A stretch of DNA of 64,000 nucleotides. Origin: Henriciella litoralis (lineage in GTDB: Bacteria > Pseudomonadota > Alphaproteobacteria > Caulobacterales > Hyphomonadaceae). The notes below the pieces were generated by a model. It did no database searches. It had not been told where the DNA came from and was given only the letters and a program-made list of their open reading frames with translations. Every line of letters begins with the position of its first letter. Position 1 is the first letter of the stretch. The position numbers and the translations under genes were made by a program. The stretch is taken from positions 372,001 to 436,000 of the forward strand of contig NZ_NCSS01000006.1 in assembly GCF_002088935.1 (NCBI RefSeq). Direction: 5' to 3'. Below, in pieces: positions 19,680-28,057 of the stretch.

Positions 19680-21248
19680 AGCCTCGGAAATCTCGGTCAC
19701 CCGCTTTTGAATTGCGCCGTAGTCTAACTTCCCCGTTCCGAGTACAGGTATTTCTTCTACATGATAGACTTTTCTCGGTACGGAAAGTTCCGACACGCCA
19801 TGCGATTGGGCCCAAGCCAGAATGTCGGCGCGGTTGGCCGTCGGGCATGTCGAGAGCAGTATGATCTGCTCTCCTTTTCGCGGATCCGGTATCGCTCCGG
19901 CCGCATGCATATGATCTGGCCAGATCGCGCTCGCGCAGTTTTCGACGACAGACAGAGAAACCATTTCGCCGCCGATCTTGGCGAATCTTTTTACGCGGCC
20001 CCGGATCCTGATACAGGCGTCGCTATCAATTGCGACGATATCGCCTGTGTCGTGCCAGCCATCCTCGAGGGGCTCAACCACACCTGGCGCATCACCGCGC
20101 ATGTAGCCTTGCATAATGTTCGGACCGCGAATTCGCAGTCGACCACCTTCAGAGATGCCTTCCACCGGCACGAGATCATACTCCATGCAGGCCATAAGCT
20201 GGCCCACCGTGCCCGGCTTGTTCATCTCTACACTATTGGCGGCAACGACAGGGGAAGCTTCGGTTGCGCCGTAGCCTTCGAGGATTTCAATATTGAATTT
20301 GCGTCGGACAAGCTGTCGCGTTTCATCCTTGACGCGTTCTGCGCCGCAAACTGCAAGCCGCACACTATCGAGATCGCCTGCTTGCCCAACTCGAGCGTAT
20401 TGAGAAATGAAAGTGTCAGTGGCGAGCAGGATCGTCGCCCCAGTTGTACCGATCCGCTTGGCGATTTCTCGAGGCTGAAGCGGTGTCGGATGGAAAATAG
20501 CCTTCACGCCGGCGATGAGCGGCAATAGCGCGCCGACCGTCAGACCGAAGCAGTGAAAGGTCGGCAAAGGATTGAAAACAGAGTCCGTTCCAGGATCGAG
20601 CCCGATGTGGGCGCGAACCTGCTCAACATTCGCGACGATATTCTGATGACTGAGTACAACGCCCTTCGGCTCGCCCTCGGTTCCGGAGGTAAAAAGGATT
20701 ACGCCTGTCTTGCGATAGTCAGGTGCCGAATGAACAAGAGTTGGCGCAATCGGGCCGACGGCGCCTTTGATTTTGTCCACAATCGTCAGTTTTTCCCTGA
20801 CATCTTCAAGATAGACCATCTCACCGGCCGAACTGAGCTCTTCAATCAGTGGCTCCAAACCGCCGATCTCTACAAACCGGTGTGCCGTAACAATGCGTTT
20901 GACCTGAGCGGCTTTCATCGCGGCCTTGAGGCTCGATGGGCCAGCCGTAAAGTTGAGCATGGCCGGAATTCGACCGGCAGCAAGAACGGATAGAAAAGCG
21001 ATCACGGCGCCAGCGCCGGTAGGCAACATTATACCCACGACTTCGTTTTTGGAGGTCAGTCGTCGAAGTGCGGATCCCAGAGCGAAGGACGCGCGTGCGA
21101 TCTCCGTATAGGACAATTCGCGCTCGTCTCCGTCAATGACGGCAGTGGTTGAGCCACCAAACTCTCGCCGTGCACGCAGAAAGGCCGACAGGATGTCGGT
21201 TCGCGTCCGCTTCAAAGAAAATGGAATGGGGGCAGGTGAGTTCGACAT
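19677..21248 (-). CDS. AMP-binding acyl-CoA/acyl-ACP synthetase, Aas-ligase-like
   Basis: A stand-alone adenylate-forming ligase of about 523 residues. Core motifs: [20 protein letters not shown] (P-loop-like), [41 protein letters not shown] and C-terminal GTGKLDY with the catalytic Lys. FHCFGLTVG and the PGTVGQL and [21 protein letters not shown] regions are most like the ligase half of the E. coli Aas bifunctional protein, so it may activate free fatty acid for phospholipid acylation rather than beta-oxidation. ATG 21248 (MSNSPAPIP) is chosen; a GTG six codons upstream is possible and neither has a strong ribosome site. Divergent from lipA. Confidence 0.8.
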   Translation of the reverse strand: MSNSPAPIPFSLKRTRTDILSAFLRARREFGGSTTAVIDGDERELSYTEIARASFALGSALRRLTSKNEVVGIMLPTGAGAVIAFLSVLAAGRIPAMLNFTAGPSSLKAAMKAAQVKRIVTAHRFVEIGGLEPLIEELSSAGEMVYLEDVREKLTIVDKIKGAVGPIAPTLVHSAPDYRKTGVILFTSGTEGEPKGVVLSHQNIVANVEQVRAHIGLDPGTDSVFNPLPTFHCFGLTVGALLPLIAGVKAIFHPTPLQPREIAKRIGTTGATILLATDTFISQYARVGQAGDLDSVRLAVCGAERVKDETRQLVRRKFNIEILEGYGATEASPVVAANSVEMNKPGTVGQLMACMEYDLVPVEGISEGGRLRIRGPNIMQGYMRGDAPGVVEPLEDGWHDTGDIVAIDSDACIRIRGRVKRFAKIGGEMVSLSVVENCASAIWPDHMHAAGAIPDPRKGEQIILLSTCPTANRADILAWAQSHGVSELSVPRKVYHVEEIPVLGTGKLDYGAIQKRVTEISEA

Positions 21249-21340
21249 ATCAGTTCTGCGCTTCACTAATTTCAGGCATGTAACAAACTGTCACACTGCG
21301 TTACGATTGCAAATCGCTCAATACATTCAGGGTGGCAGCT

Positions 21341-21385
21341 ATGAGAAGAAGCGACTTGATGCTGATGCGCAGTCAGGCCATTTAG
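21341..21385 (+). CDS. Possible 14-codon leader ORF before lipA
   Basis: ATG 21341 to TAG 21385 encodes [20 protein letters not shown] lies 5 nt before the ATG, and the stop codon TAG forms part of AGGA, the ribosome site of lipA, ending 5 bases before the lipA ATG. The geometry would allow translational coupling to lipA. Nothing in the peptide suggests a function, so it may be chance. Confidence 0.3.
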   Translation: MRRSDLMLMRSQAI

Positions 21386-21390
21386 GAACT

Positions 21391-22338
21391 ATGGCCACTC
21401 TTATTGATAACAAGATCAAGTTGCGACATCCGGAAAAACGGAATCGCCCGGACACGCCGCTGTTGCGCAAGCCCGACTGGATTCGGGTCAAGGCGCCGAC
21501 CAGCAAAGGCTTCGCCGAAACCCAGGACATTGTGCGTTCCAACGGTTTGGTGACGGTCTGCCAGGAAGCCGGCTGTCCGAACATTGGTGAGTGCTGGACG
21601 AAAAAACACGCAACGATGATGATCCTGGGCGAGACCTGCACCCGGGCTTGCTCGTTCTGCAACGTTTCCACAGGTAAGCCTTCGCCAGTGGACCATGACG
21701 AACCTCGCCGCGTCGCTGACGCCGTTGCGCAAATGGGTCTTGAGCATGTTGTAATCACGTCTGTCGACAGGGATGATCTCGAAGATGGCGGCGCCATGCA
21801 CTTCGTTGAGGTCATCTCCGCGATCCGCAAAGCGTCTCCGGGCACCACGATCGAGATATTGACGCCAGACTTTCTGAGAAAAGATGGATGGGAAAACCGC
21901 GTCATAGATGCGGCGCCAGATGTGTTTAATCACAACCTTGAAACCGTTCCACGCCTCTATTTATCCATTCGTCCGGGCGCGCGTTACTACCATTCATTGC
22001 GCTTGCTGGAGCGGGTCAAACAACGCGACCCTAAACAGTTCACAAAATCCGGCCTTATGGTCGGCCTCGGTGAGACCAAAGAAGAAGTCATGCAGGTCAT
22101 GGACGATATGCGTTCAGCCGACATCGATTTCCTGACGATTGGCCAGTACCTTCAACCGACGCGCAAGCATGCGGCCGTTGACCGGTTTGTCCATCCGGAC
22201 GAATTCAAAGCGTATGAAGAGATTGCTCGCTCGAAGGGCTTTCTGATGGTGTCCGCATCGCCACTGACACGGTCCAGCTATCATGCTGGCGACGATTTCG
22301 CGAAGTTGAAAGCGGCGCGTCTCAAATTGAAGGCCTAG
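21391..22338 (+). CDS. lipA: Lipoyl synthase
   Basis: Radical-SAM enzyme that inserts two sulfurs into octanoyl groups on lipoyl domains, such as those of PdhB and PdhC in this window. The 315-residue protein has the auxiliary cluster motif [12 protein letters not shown] (about residues 58-69), the radical-SAM motif CTRACSFC (about 83-90) and the C-terminal [10 protein letters not shown] whose Ser ligates the auxiliary cluster. ATG 21391 ([10 protein letters not shown]) is taken as the start because upstream frame has no domain and AGGA lies just before it, although spacing is short. Next gene starts 7 bases after its stop. lipB is not in the window. Confidence 0.97.
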   Translation: MATLIDNKIKLRHPEKRNRPDTPLLRKPDWIRVKAPTSKGFAETQDIVRSNGLVTVCQEAGCPNIGECWTKKHATMMILGETCTRACSFCNVSTGKPSPVDHDEPRRVADAVAQMGLEHVVITSVDRDDLEDGGAMHFVEVISAIRKASPGTTIEILTPDFLRKDGWENRVIDAAPDVFNHNLETVPRLYLSIRPGARYYHSLRLLERVKQRDPKQFTKSGLMVGLGETKEEVMQVMDDMRSADIDFLTIGQYLQPTRKHAAVDRFVHPDEFKAYEEIARSKGFLMVSASPLTRSSYHAGDDFAKLKAARLKLKA

Positions 22339-22345
22339 CTTCGTC

Positions 22346-22804
22346 TTGCCCAGCCTTAAACGCCAGGTCAAAATTCCATACCATGCTGACGATGTCTTCG
22401 ATCTCGTAGCAGACATTAGCCGCTACCCGGAATTCATTCGCTGGATAAAAAAAATGAAGGTGTCCGGCATAGCCCACAGCGGTCCCGTTCGCACCTATCG
22501 CGGAGAAGCGGATGTCGGCTTCAAGGGGTTTTCGGAACGCTTTTCAACGGATATCAGGGCCGACACCGAAGTCCGGACCGTTGATGTTTCGTTGGCTCGA
22601 GGGCCGTTCAAGAAGCTCAAAAATTCTTGGAAGATGAAGCCCGATGGGCAAGGCCAGACCGACATCGAGTTTTTTATCGATTATGAGTTCAAGAATCCGG
22701 TGCTTTCATTGCTGGCGCGGGCGAACACAAATCTCGCCGTGAGCAAAATCATGCAGGCCTTCCAGGATGAAGCAAAGCGTCGTTTCGGGAAGCCGTCAGC
22801 TTAA
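22346..22804 (+). CDS. COQ10/RatA-type START-domain protein
   Basis: A 152-residue SRPBCC (START-like) protein. It begins with MPSLKRQVKIPYHADDVFDLVADISRYPEFI, cut here by position: the signature VFDLVADISRYPEFI is typical of the COQ10/RatA family. Yeast Coq10 binds ubiquinone; in E. coli RatA has been described as a ribosome-associated toxin, but in alphaproteobacteria a quinone-related role is more often assumed. The start is TTG 22346, matching the family N terminus. Likely co-transcribed with lipA (7-base gap). Its stop TAA shares TTAA with the stop of the converging cinA-type gene. Confidence 0.85.
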   Translation: MPSLKRQVKIPYHADDVFDLVADISRYPEFIRWIKKMKVSGIAHSGPVRTYRGEADVGFKGFSERFSTDIRADTEVRTVDVSLARGPFKKLKNSWKMKPDGQGQTDIEFFIDYEFKNPVLSLLARANTNLAVSKIMQAFQDEAKRRFGKPSA

Positions 22805-23292
22805 GGAATTTGTTCCCGGATCATAGACAGAGCCGTCTCGATCGTTGCCATGCGCACTTCGTGACGCCCTATGTCGCCGAAATAGCATGCCTGATGCAGC
22901 ACGGCCTTGTTCTCTCGCGCACAGGCTATGTGGACGGTGCCTACGGGTTTCATCGGCGTGCCGCCGCCGGGACCAGCGATCCCGGTCACAGCGATGGAGA
23001 GGTTGGCGCGGCTGATCTCAAGCGCTCCCTCCGCCATCATTCTTGCGACCGCTTCAGAGACTGCGCCGTAATCCGCGATTAGGTCCCCGGGGATGCCAAG
23101 AACTTCTTCCTTCGCGCGGTTTGAATAGGTCACGAAGCCGCGCTCAAATACATCTGAGGAGCCGGAGAACTCGGTAAGAAGAGATGCAATCAGGCCGCCC
23201 GTGCAGGACTCTGCAGTTGCGATTTTGATACGCCGTTCACGCGCCTCGTCCAACGTTAGCAGGGCGAGATTTTGTAGTTTTTGCGGAAACAT
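22801..23292 (-). CDS. pncC: CinA C-terminal-type nicotinamide-nucleotide amidohydrolase
   Basis: A 163-residue protein consisting only of the CinA C-terminal domain, which deamidates nicotinamide mononucleotide to nicotinate mononucleotide in pyridine nucleotide salvage. Signatures: ATAESCTGGLIASLLTEFSG, FERGFVTYSNRAKEEVLGI, YGAVSEAVARMMAEGAL and SIAVTGIAGPGGGTPMKPVG. The ATG overlaps the ispDF stop as TAATG (23290-23294), so it is coupled to ispDF upstream. Confidence 0.9.
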   Translation of the reverse strand: MFPQKLQNLALLTLDEARERRIKIATAESCTGGLIASLLTEFSGSSDVFERGFVTYSNRAKEEVLGIPGDLIADYGAVSEAVARMMAEGALEISRANLSIAVTGIAGPGGGTPMKPVGTVHIACARENKAVLHQACYFGDIGRHEVRMATIETALSMIREQIP

Positions 23293-24455
23293 TATTGAGC
23301 GCCTTTCTTCTCTTCCTTCTCCAGAAGGACAACCGCCTGAGCCGCGATGCCCTCCCGCCGACCCGTGAAGCCCAAGCCTTCTGTTGTCGTTGCCTTCAGG
23401 CTAACGCGATCAACATCGACTCCAATGAGTTCTGCGGTTCGCTCGCGCATGGCCAAACGATGCGGCTTCACTTTTGGAGCTTCGCAGATCAGCGTGATGT
23501 CGCAATTACCAATGGTCCAACCCTGCGCTTTGGCCAAATCCACAGCGTGTAACAGGAACACCGAAGAATCTGCGTTCTTCCATTTCTGATCCGATGGCGG
23601 GAAATGATCCCCCAGATCGCCAAGTGCCAAGGCGCCAAATATCGCGTCGGTCAGCGCATGCCAGCCCACATCGGCGTCAGAATGGCCTGCAAGACCAGAC
23701 CCGTGCGGAATGCTTACGCCGCATAGCGTAACGTGATCACCGGGCTCAAAGGCATGAACGTCGAAACCACTTCCTGTCCTGAATTCCATTCTATCATCAA
23801 ACATCAAACGGCTGATCCTGCCAAAGTCTTCCGGGTAAGTTATCTTTGATAATTGTTCGTCGCCCTTCACCAATTCGATAGAGCAGCCAATGGATTCAAT
23901 GGCCGCTAGATCGTCGACATGATCAGACGCGCCATTTTCCAAGGCTTCGAAGATGGATGCGAAGCGGAATGCCTGAGGCGTCTGAATACGAAAAAGGCTG
24001 GTTCGATCAACTGCGGTAATGCCATCAGAGCTGTTCCGCTTCAGCGCATCGACAACCGGCAACGCCGGTGCAGCTGCATCTTTCCGCGACAAGGCATCGA
24101 TCAGAAGATCAATAACCGCGTGACTAAGTCCTGGCCTCGCGGCATCGTGGATCATCACAATGTCTTGGTCAGATGATCCCGGAATCGCTCTCAGACCATT
24201 CAGAACAGAATCGCTACGCGTCACGCCGCCTGTCGCTAACAGGATTGGTTGCTGTTGCAGACCTGCAGTTAGATCATCCGCTGCCGTACCGTCGGGCAGC
24301 ACCAAGCATATACTATCGATTGCCCTATGGCTGTTCAGCGCCTCCAGAGACCAGCGCAGTACGGGCTTGCCGGCAAGCATTTGAAACTGCTTGGGCATTG
24401 AAGAACCCGCGCGCGTTCCACTGCCAGCGGCGACGATGATTGCGTGCACTTTCAT
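23292..24455 (-). CDS. ispDF: Bifunctional IspD/IspF of the MEP isoprenoid pathway
   Basis: Fused 4-diphosphocytidyl-2-C-methylerythritol synthase and 2-C-methylerythritol 2,4-cyclodiphosphate synthase; 387 residues. The IspD half starts [20 protein letters not shown] (CTP-binding glycine-rich loop) and has [12 protein letters not shown]. The IspF half from about residue 228 has [13 protein letters not shown] and [14 protein letters not shown] (metal ligands), [15 protein letters not shown], and [18 protein letters not shown]. The fusion is characteristic of alpha- and epsilonproteobacteria. ATG 24455 is chosen because the IspD fold begins there; the open frame extends 24 codons further without homology. 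Divergent from dusB. Confidence 0.97.
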   Translation of the reverse strand: MKVHAIIVAAGSGTRAGSSMPKQFQMLAGKPVLRWSLEALNSHRAIDSICLVLPDGTAADDLTAGLQQQPILLATGGVTRSDSVLNGLRAIPGSSDQDIVMIHDAARPGLSHAVIDLLIDALSRKDAAAPALPVVDALKRNSSDGITAVDRTSLFRIQTPQAFRFASIFEALENGASDHVDDLAAIESIGCSIELVKGDEQLSKITYPEDFGRISRLMFDDRMEFRTGSGFDVHAFEPGDHVTLCGVSIPHGSGLAGHSDADVGWHALTDAIFGALALGDLGDHFPPSDQKWKNADSSVFLLHAVDLAKAQGWTIGNCDITLICEAPKVKPHRLAMRERTAELIGVDVDRVSLKATTTEGLGFTGRREGIAAQAVVLLEKEEKKGAQ

Positions 24456-24564
24456 GCGACGAGGCTTATCGCTGCTGATGCAAGATGGCCACACTATTTG
24501 TCGGGGCAAAGCGGCACGTCTGCTCAACTATTGTGCAGATGCTTTTTATGCATGAATAGAGGGC

Positions 24565-25563
24565 ATGACTTCGATGCGCGATATTTCACCAGAACGCGTT
24601 TGGTTGGCGCCCATGTCTGGGTCCACCGATGCCGCTTTCAGACGCCAGGCTATACGCTTCGGCGCGGAAGCTGTTGTCTCCGAAATGGTGGCTGGTGAAG
24701 CTTTGACCGCTGCGCGTCCCGATATGGTGCGGAGAATATGTCGGCACGAGGGGGCAGGACGCTGGATTGTGCAGCTTGCAGCCAGGCGCCCTGAGGACAT
24801 GAAAGCTGGCGCCAGATTGCTGGCCGAAGCAGGGGTCGATCAAATAGATATCAACATGGGCTGCCCATCGCGACAGGTCACCGGCGGACAGTCGGGGTCA
24901 GCGCTCATGAGGGAACCGGATCTGGCCCAGCGAATCATGGACGCGGCACTTGAGGGTGGCGGTGGCTTGCCCGTTTCATTGAAGATGCGACTAGGGTGGG
25001 ATCATGACGCCCTCAACGCGCCCACGCTGGCGCAATATGCTGAACGAGCGGGCATTTGCATGGTCTTCGTCCACGGCCGGACGAGGTGCCAGTTCTACAA
25101 AGGCGAAGCCGACTGGGCGCAGATCGCCGACACAAAGGATGCGGTGACAATACCTGTCATCGCAAATGGTGACATCTCAGATCCTGCCTCTGCTCAACAA
25201 GCTCTTGAACTGTCTGGAGCTGACGGCGTGATGATCGGGCGGGCCGCAATGGGGCGCCCCTGGTTGTTAGGCTCTGTCTCCGCATCCTTGAATAACAATG
25301 ACAATTGGACGTGGCCTGACGTACCAGAACAGCTCGACAGCCTTGTTTCCCAGATCGAGGACAGTCTGTCCCTGTACGGAGCCGCCTTGGGCCTCAAAAT
25401 TGTTCGCAAACATATCTCAGCAGCGATCGACCACCTGGACCGCCCTTGGCATTCAGACGCGCGCCGCGAAGCCAGGTCGACGATCTGCCAATTGAGCTCT
25501 GCGGACGCCGTGGTCGAGGCGCTTCAGGATGTCTATCTCAAAGACCGGCGGCTTGCAGCATGA
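24565..25563 (+). CDS. dusB: tRNA-dihydrouridine synthase
   Basis: FMN enzyme that reduces uridines in tRNA. The 332-residue product shows the flavin-binding start VWLAPMSGSTDAAFRRQ, DINMGCPSRQVTGGQSGSALM region with the catalytic Cys in NMGCPS, VFVHGRTRCQFYKGEADW, VIANGDISD and MIGRAAMGRPWL. AGAGGG precedes the ATG. It is the first gene of the classic nifR3(dusB)-ntrB-ntrC-ntrY-ntrX order; its stop overlaps ntrB as ATGA (25560-25563), implying coupled translation with the nitrogen sensor. Confidence 0.94.
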   Translation: MTSMRDISPERVWLAPMSGSTDAAFRRQAIRFGAEAVVSEMVAGEALTAARPDMVRRICRHEGAGRWIVQLAARRPEDMKAGARLLAEAGVDQIDINMGCPSRQVTGGQSGSALMREPDLAQRIMDAALEGGGGLPVSLKMRLGWDHDALNAPTLAQYAERAGICMVFVHGRTRCQFYKGEADWAQIADTKDAVTIPVIANGDISDPASAQQALELSGADGVMIGRAAMGRPWLLGSVSASLNNNDNWTWPDVPEQLDSLVSQIEDSLSLYGAALGLKIVRKHISAAIDHLDRPWHSDARREARSTICQLSSADAVVEALQDVYLKDRRLAA

Positions 25564-26618
25564 GCCAACTCACCACCGTAAATCTTTCAGAGCTCATACC
25601 GTTCGCGATTTTACAGATCGACGAGCGCCGCAAGATCGTGACGGCAAATACCGAAGCGCAGATGCTTCTCGGTCACTCCATCACCAGCCTGATGGACCGT
25701 AGCCTCAGCGAATTTATCTATCATGACTCGCCTATCTTTGAGCTTCTCGACCGCGTTTACGGTCAGGAGGGCGATGTCAGCGCGCACGGCGTCTCCATTT
25801 CCGGACCCGCCATCACTAAAGGGCGCCTTTACGACATCCGTCTTCGTCCGTCACCTCCAACGGGTATCGTCATTGCCGCATCGGAAGCGCTTAGCCGCGA
25901 CCCGTCCGAAAGCGCCGCTGGGATTTCAGGTTTTGGCCGCATCCTCGGGCACGAAGTTAAAAATCCACTCGCAGGCATATCAGGCGCAGCTCAATTGCTG
26001 ATGCGAGACGCCACCGAGCAACAGATACCGTTGCTCGACGTCATCAGAAGCGAAAGCAGTCGGATCGAGCGTTTAGTCAGCCGTCTGTCTGCGTTTGAGC
26101 TATTTTCATCGCCGAGACAGGACAGATTCAACATCCACCAGTTGCTCGACAAGATTCTCATGGCTGAAGAAGCTGCGCACGGTGGCAGCATCAAGCTGCG
26201 GCGGGCCTATGATCCATCCTTACCGGAAATAATGGGGGATGAAGATCATCTACATGAAGCATTTCAAAACATTGTCAGGAATGCCGCAGAAGCTGCGTCG
26301 GAAACGAGCGGAAGCGGCGAAGTCATCCTTCAGACGGCTTTTGAAACCGGCTTTGCATTTTCAAGAACACGTAACGCCAAAAGGCTCCAGCGCGCCATTC
26401 GAATAACTGTTGAGGACAATGGCAAGGGCATCAGCGCCCGTGCCCGCGAGCAAATGTTCGACATGTTCTCATCCACCAAGTCAGGTGGCCGCGGCTTGGG
26501 GCTCAGCGTCGTATCAGAGGTTATCGCTGCCCATGAAGGGCGAATAAAAGTAGACAGCAGGCCCGGCCAAACGCGCTTTTCCGTTTTCCTGCCGATGAAA
26601 CGAGACCAAGTTCAATGA
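25560..26618 (+). CDS. ntrB: Nitrogen regulation sensor kinase NtrB
   Basis: Cytoplasmic histidine kinase/phosphatase that, under control of PII proteins in other bacteria, sets the phosphorylation of NtrC. The 352 residues comprise a PAS-like domain (about 10-115), the phospho-accepting helix GHEVKNPLAGISGAAQLL (His about residue 136) and a GHKL ATPase domain with NIVRNAAEAA, EDNGKGI and SGGRGLGLSVV. No membrane segment. ATG 25560 overlaps the dusB stop; the gene itself overlaps ntrC by ATGA (26615-26618). Confidence 0.95.
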   Translation: MSQLTTVNLSELIPFAILQIDERRKIVTANTEAQMLLGHSITSLMDRSLSEFIYHDSPIFELLDRVYGQEGDVSAHGVSISGPAITKGRLYDIRLRPSPPTGIVIAASEALSRDPSESAAGISGFGRILGHEVKNPLAGISGAAQLLMRDATEQQIPLLDVIRSESSRIERLVSRLSAFELFSSPRQDRFNIHQLLDKILMAEEAAHGGSIKLRRAYDPSLPEIMGDEDHLHEAFQNIVRNAAEAASETSGSGEVILQTAFETGFAFSRTRNAKRLQRAIRITVEDNGKGISARAREQMFDMFSSTKSGGRGLGLSVVSEVIAAHEGRIKVDSRPGQTRFSVFLPMKRDQVQ

Positions 26619-27982
26619 CACAAAAAACTGTTCTTCTTGCAGAAGACGATGCTAGCATCCGCCTCGTTGTAAATCAGACCCTCGTAACCGCAGGATATCA
26701 GGTTCGCGCAACCAGTTCTGCTGATGCCCTTGAACGATGGGTACGAAACGGGGAGGGCGACGTCATCGTCAGTGACGTCTACCTCGGTGATACGGCAATA
26801 TTTGAGTTGCTGCCTTCCATCAAACTTGCCCGACCGGAGCTTCCCGTCATTGTGATGAGTGGTCAGAACACCATTCTGACGGCAGCGTCTGCGGCTCGGC
26901 ATGGCGTTTTCGATTACTTGCCTAAACCGTTTGATATCGACCAGCTGACCAGTCTTGTCGGTCGTGCCCTTAAGGCGCCAGGCAAGAAAGACGCCCTCAC
27001 AAGCGCGGCCCTTAAAGACAAGTCCGAAGGAAGCTTGCCGCTGATTGGCCGCTCGGATCCAATGCAGGAAGTCTACCGGATCATCTCAAGAGTGATGAAC
27101 ACAGACCTCACAGTGCTGATCGAGGGTGAATCCGGCACGGGCAAAGAACTGGCTGCAATTGCCATTCACGAGCTCGGCAGCGAACAGGATGGACCGTTCA
27201 AAGCGCTGGATCTTGCCGCGATGTCCACGGACAAAATAAGCAAGGACCTCTTTGGCACGCCAGATGAGCCCGGAATTGCCTTTGACCCTGGCGCGACGCT
27301 GTACCTCGATGAAATCGGTGACTTACCCGCCGAGGCTCAGACCCAACTTGTCAAACTCATGCGCGAAGCGGGCGGCGCTCGAATAATTGCGTCCACTCGC
27401 CAGCCACTGAGCAAACTGGTGGAGGAAGGCAAGTTTCGGGAAGATCTCTTCTATCGCATAAATGTGGTTCGTATTTTCATGCCGCCCCTTCGGCAGAAAA
27501 AGGAAGACATTCAGGAGCTTGTTCGCGCCTTCCTGCTGCGAGCGCAACGCAAGGGCCTCGCAAGCAAGCAGATTGAGCCGGCAGCGATGGACTTGATGAT
27601 GGCCTATGACTGGCCAGGAAATGTCAGGGAACTTGAGAACCTGATCATGCGGCTTGCTGCTCTGAGCCCCGATGCGGTCATTTCGCAGAGAGATGTAGAG
27701 CGGGAACTGCGCGCAGAAGCGCTCAAAGACATTGCGTCAACGGGCAGCTTCGAAAGTGAAATCGAGTCACTTCTGCATCGCTACGTGATGGCTGACCTTC
27801 TTCAGGCCTCGCCCGACGATAGCCGCATACACCAGTCCGTTATGGAGCAGGTCGAACGCCCCCTGATCAAGCTCGCTTTATCCGTCACGTCGGGCAACAA
27901 ATTGCGGACGGCCGCACTTTTGGGCGTGAACAGAAACACCCTGCGCGCACGGATAAACTCCCTCGGATTAGCAGACGACTAA
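26615..27982 (+). CDS. ntrC: Nitrogen response regulator NtrC lacking the GAFTGA loop
   Basis: A 455-residue response regulator: receiver domain (about 1-120, phospho-Asp in IVSDVYLGD), AAA+ domain with Walker A GESGTGKEL (about 170-178), Walker B TLYLDEIGDLP and arginine-finger region KFREDLFYRINVV, and a C-terminal HTH (GNKLRTAALLGVNRNTLRARI). Between DLFG and the Walker B motif, where sigma-54 activators have the GAFTGA loop, there are only about 11 residues (TPDEPGIAFDP). It therefore probably does not remodel sigma-54 holoenzyme. Rhodobacter capsulatus and Caulobacter NtrC share this loss, as I recall. Confidence 0.94.
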   Translation: MTQKTVLLAEDDASIRLVVNQTLVTAGYQVRATSSADALERWVRNGEGDVIVSDVYLGDTAIFELLPSIKLARPELPVIVMSGQNTILTAASAARHGVFDYLPKPFDIDQLTSLVGRALKAPGKKDALTSAALKDKSEGSLPLIGRSDPMQEVYRIISRVMNTDLTVLIEGESGTGKELAAIAIHELGSEQDGPFKALDLAAMSTDKISKDLFGTPDEPGIAFDPGATLYLDEIGDLPAEAQTQLVKLMREAGGARIIASTRQPLSKLVEEGKFREDLFYRINVVRIFMPPLRQKKEDIQELVRAFLLRAQRKGLASKQIEPAAMDLMMAYDWPGNVRELENLIMRLAALSPDAVISQRDVERELRAEALKDIASTGSFESEIESLLHRYVMADLLQASPDDSRIHQSVMEQVERPLIKLALSVTSGNKLRTAALLGVNRNTLRARINSLGLADD

Positions 27983-27993
27983 TTGACGTCTGC
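27971..27993 (+). terminator. Hairpin at the end of ntrC
   Basis: GCAGACG (27971-27977) and CGTCTGC (27987-27993) form a perfect 7-bp stem with a 9-base loop that contains the ntrC stop codon. It lies 65 bases before the ntrY start and could separate dusB-ntrBC from ntrYX expression. No T-run directly follows. Confidence 0.4.
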
Positions 27994-28057
27994 CGTTAGT
28001 GTTGCTCTAAATCCTCACTGTTGCCGCTTGGGCACAGGCCCGTCTGTGAGGTAGTGT

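Noticed and set aside
19761..20528. 255-codon plus-strand open frame opposite the acyl-CoA synthetase
   Set aside because: Antisense shadow of a well-defined adenylate-forming enzyme; no ribosome site or family resemblance.
27983..28057. tRNA or small RNA in the ntrC-ntrY gap
   Set aside because: 75 bases long, but no cloverleaf or CCA-end pattern can be drawn; only the hairpin at the ntrC stop is seen.
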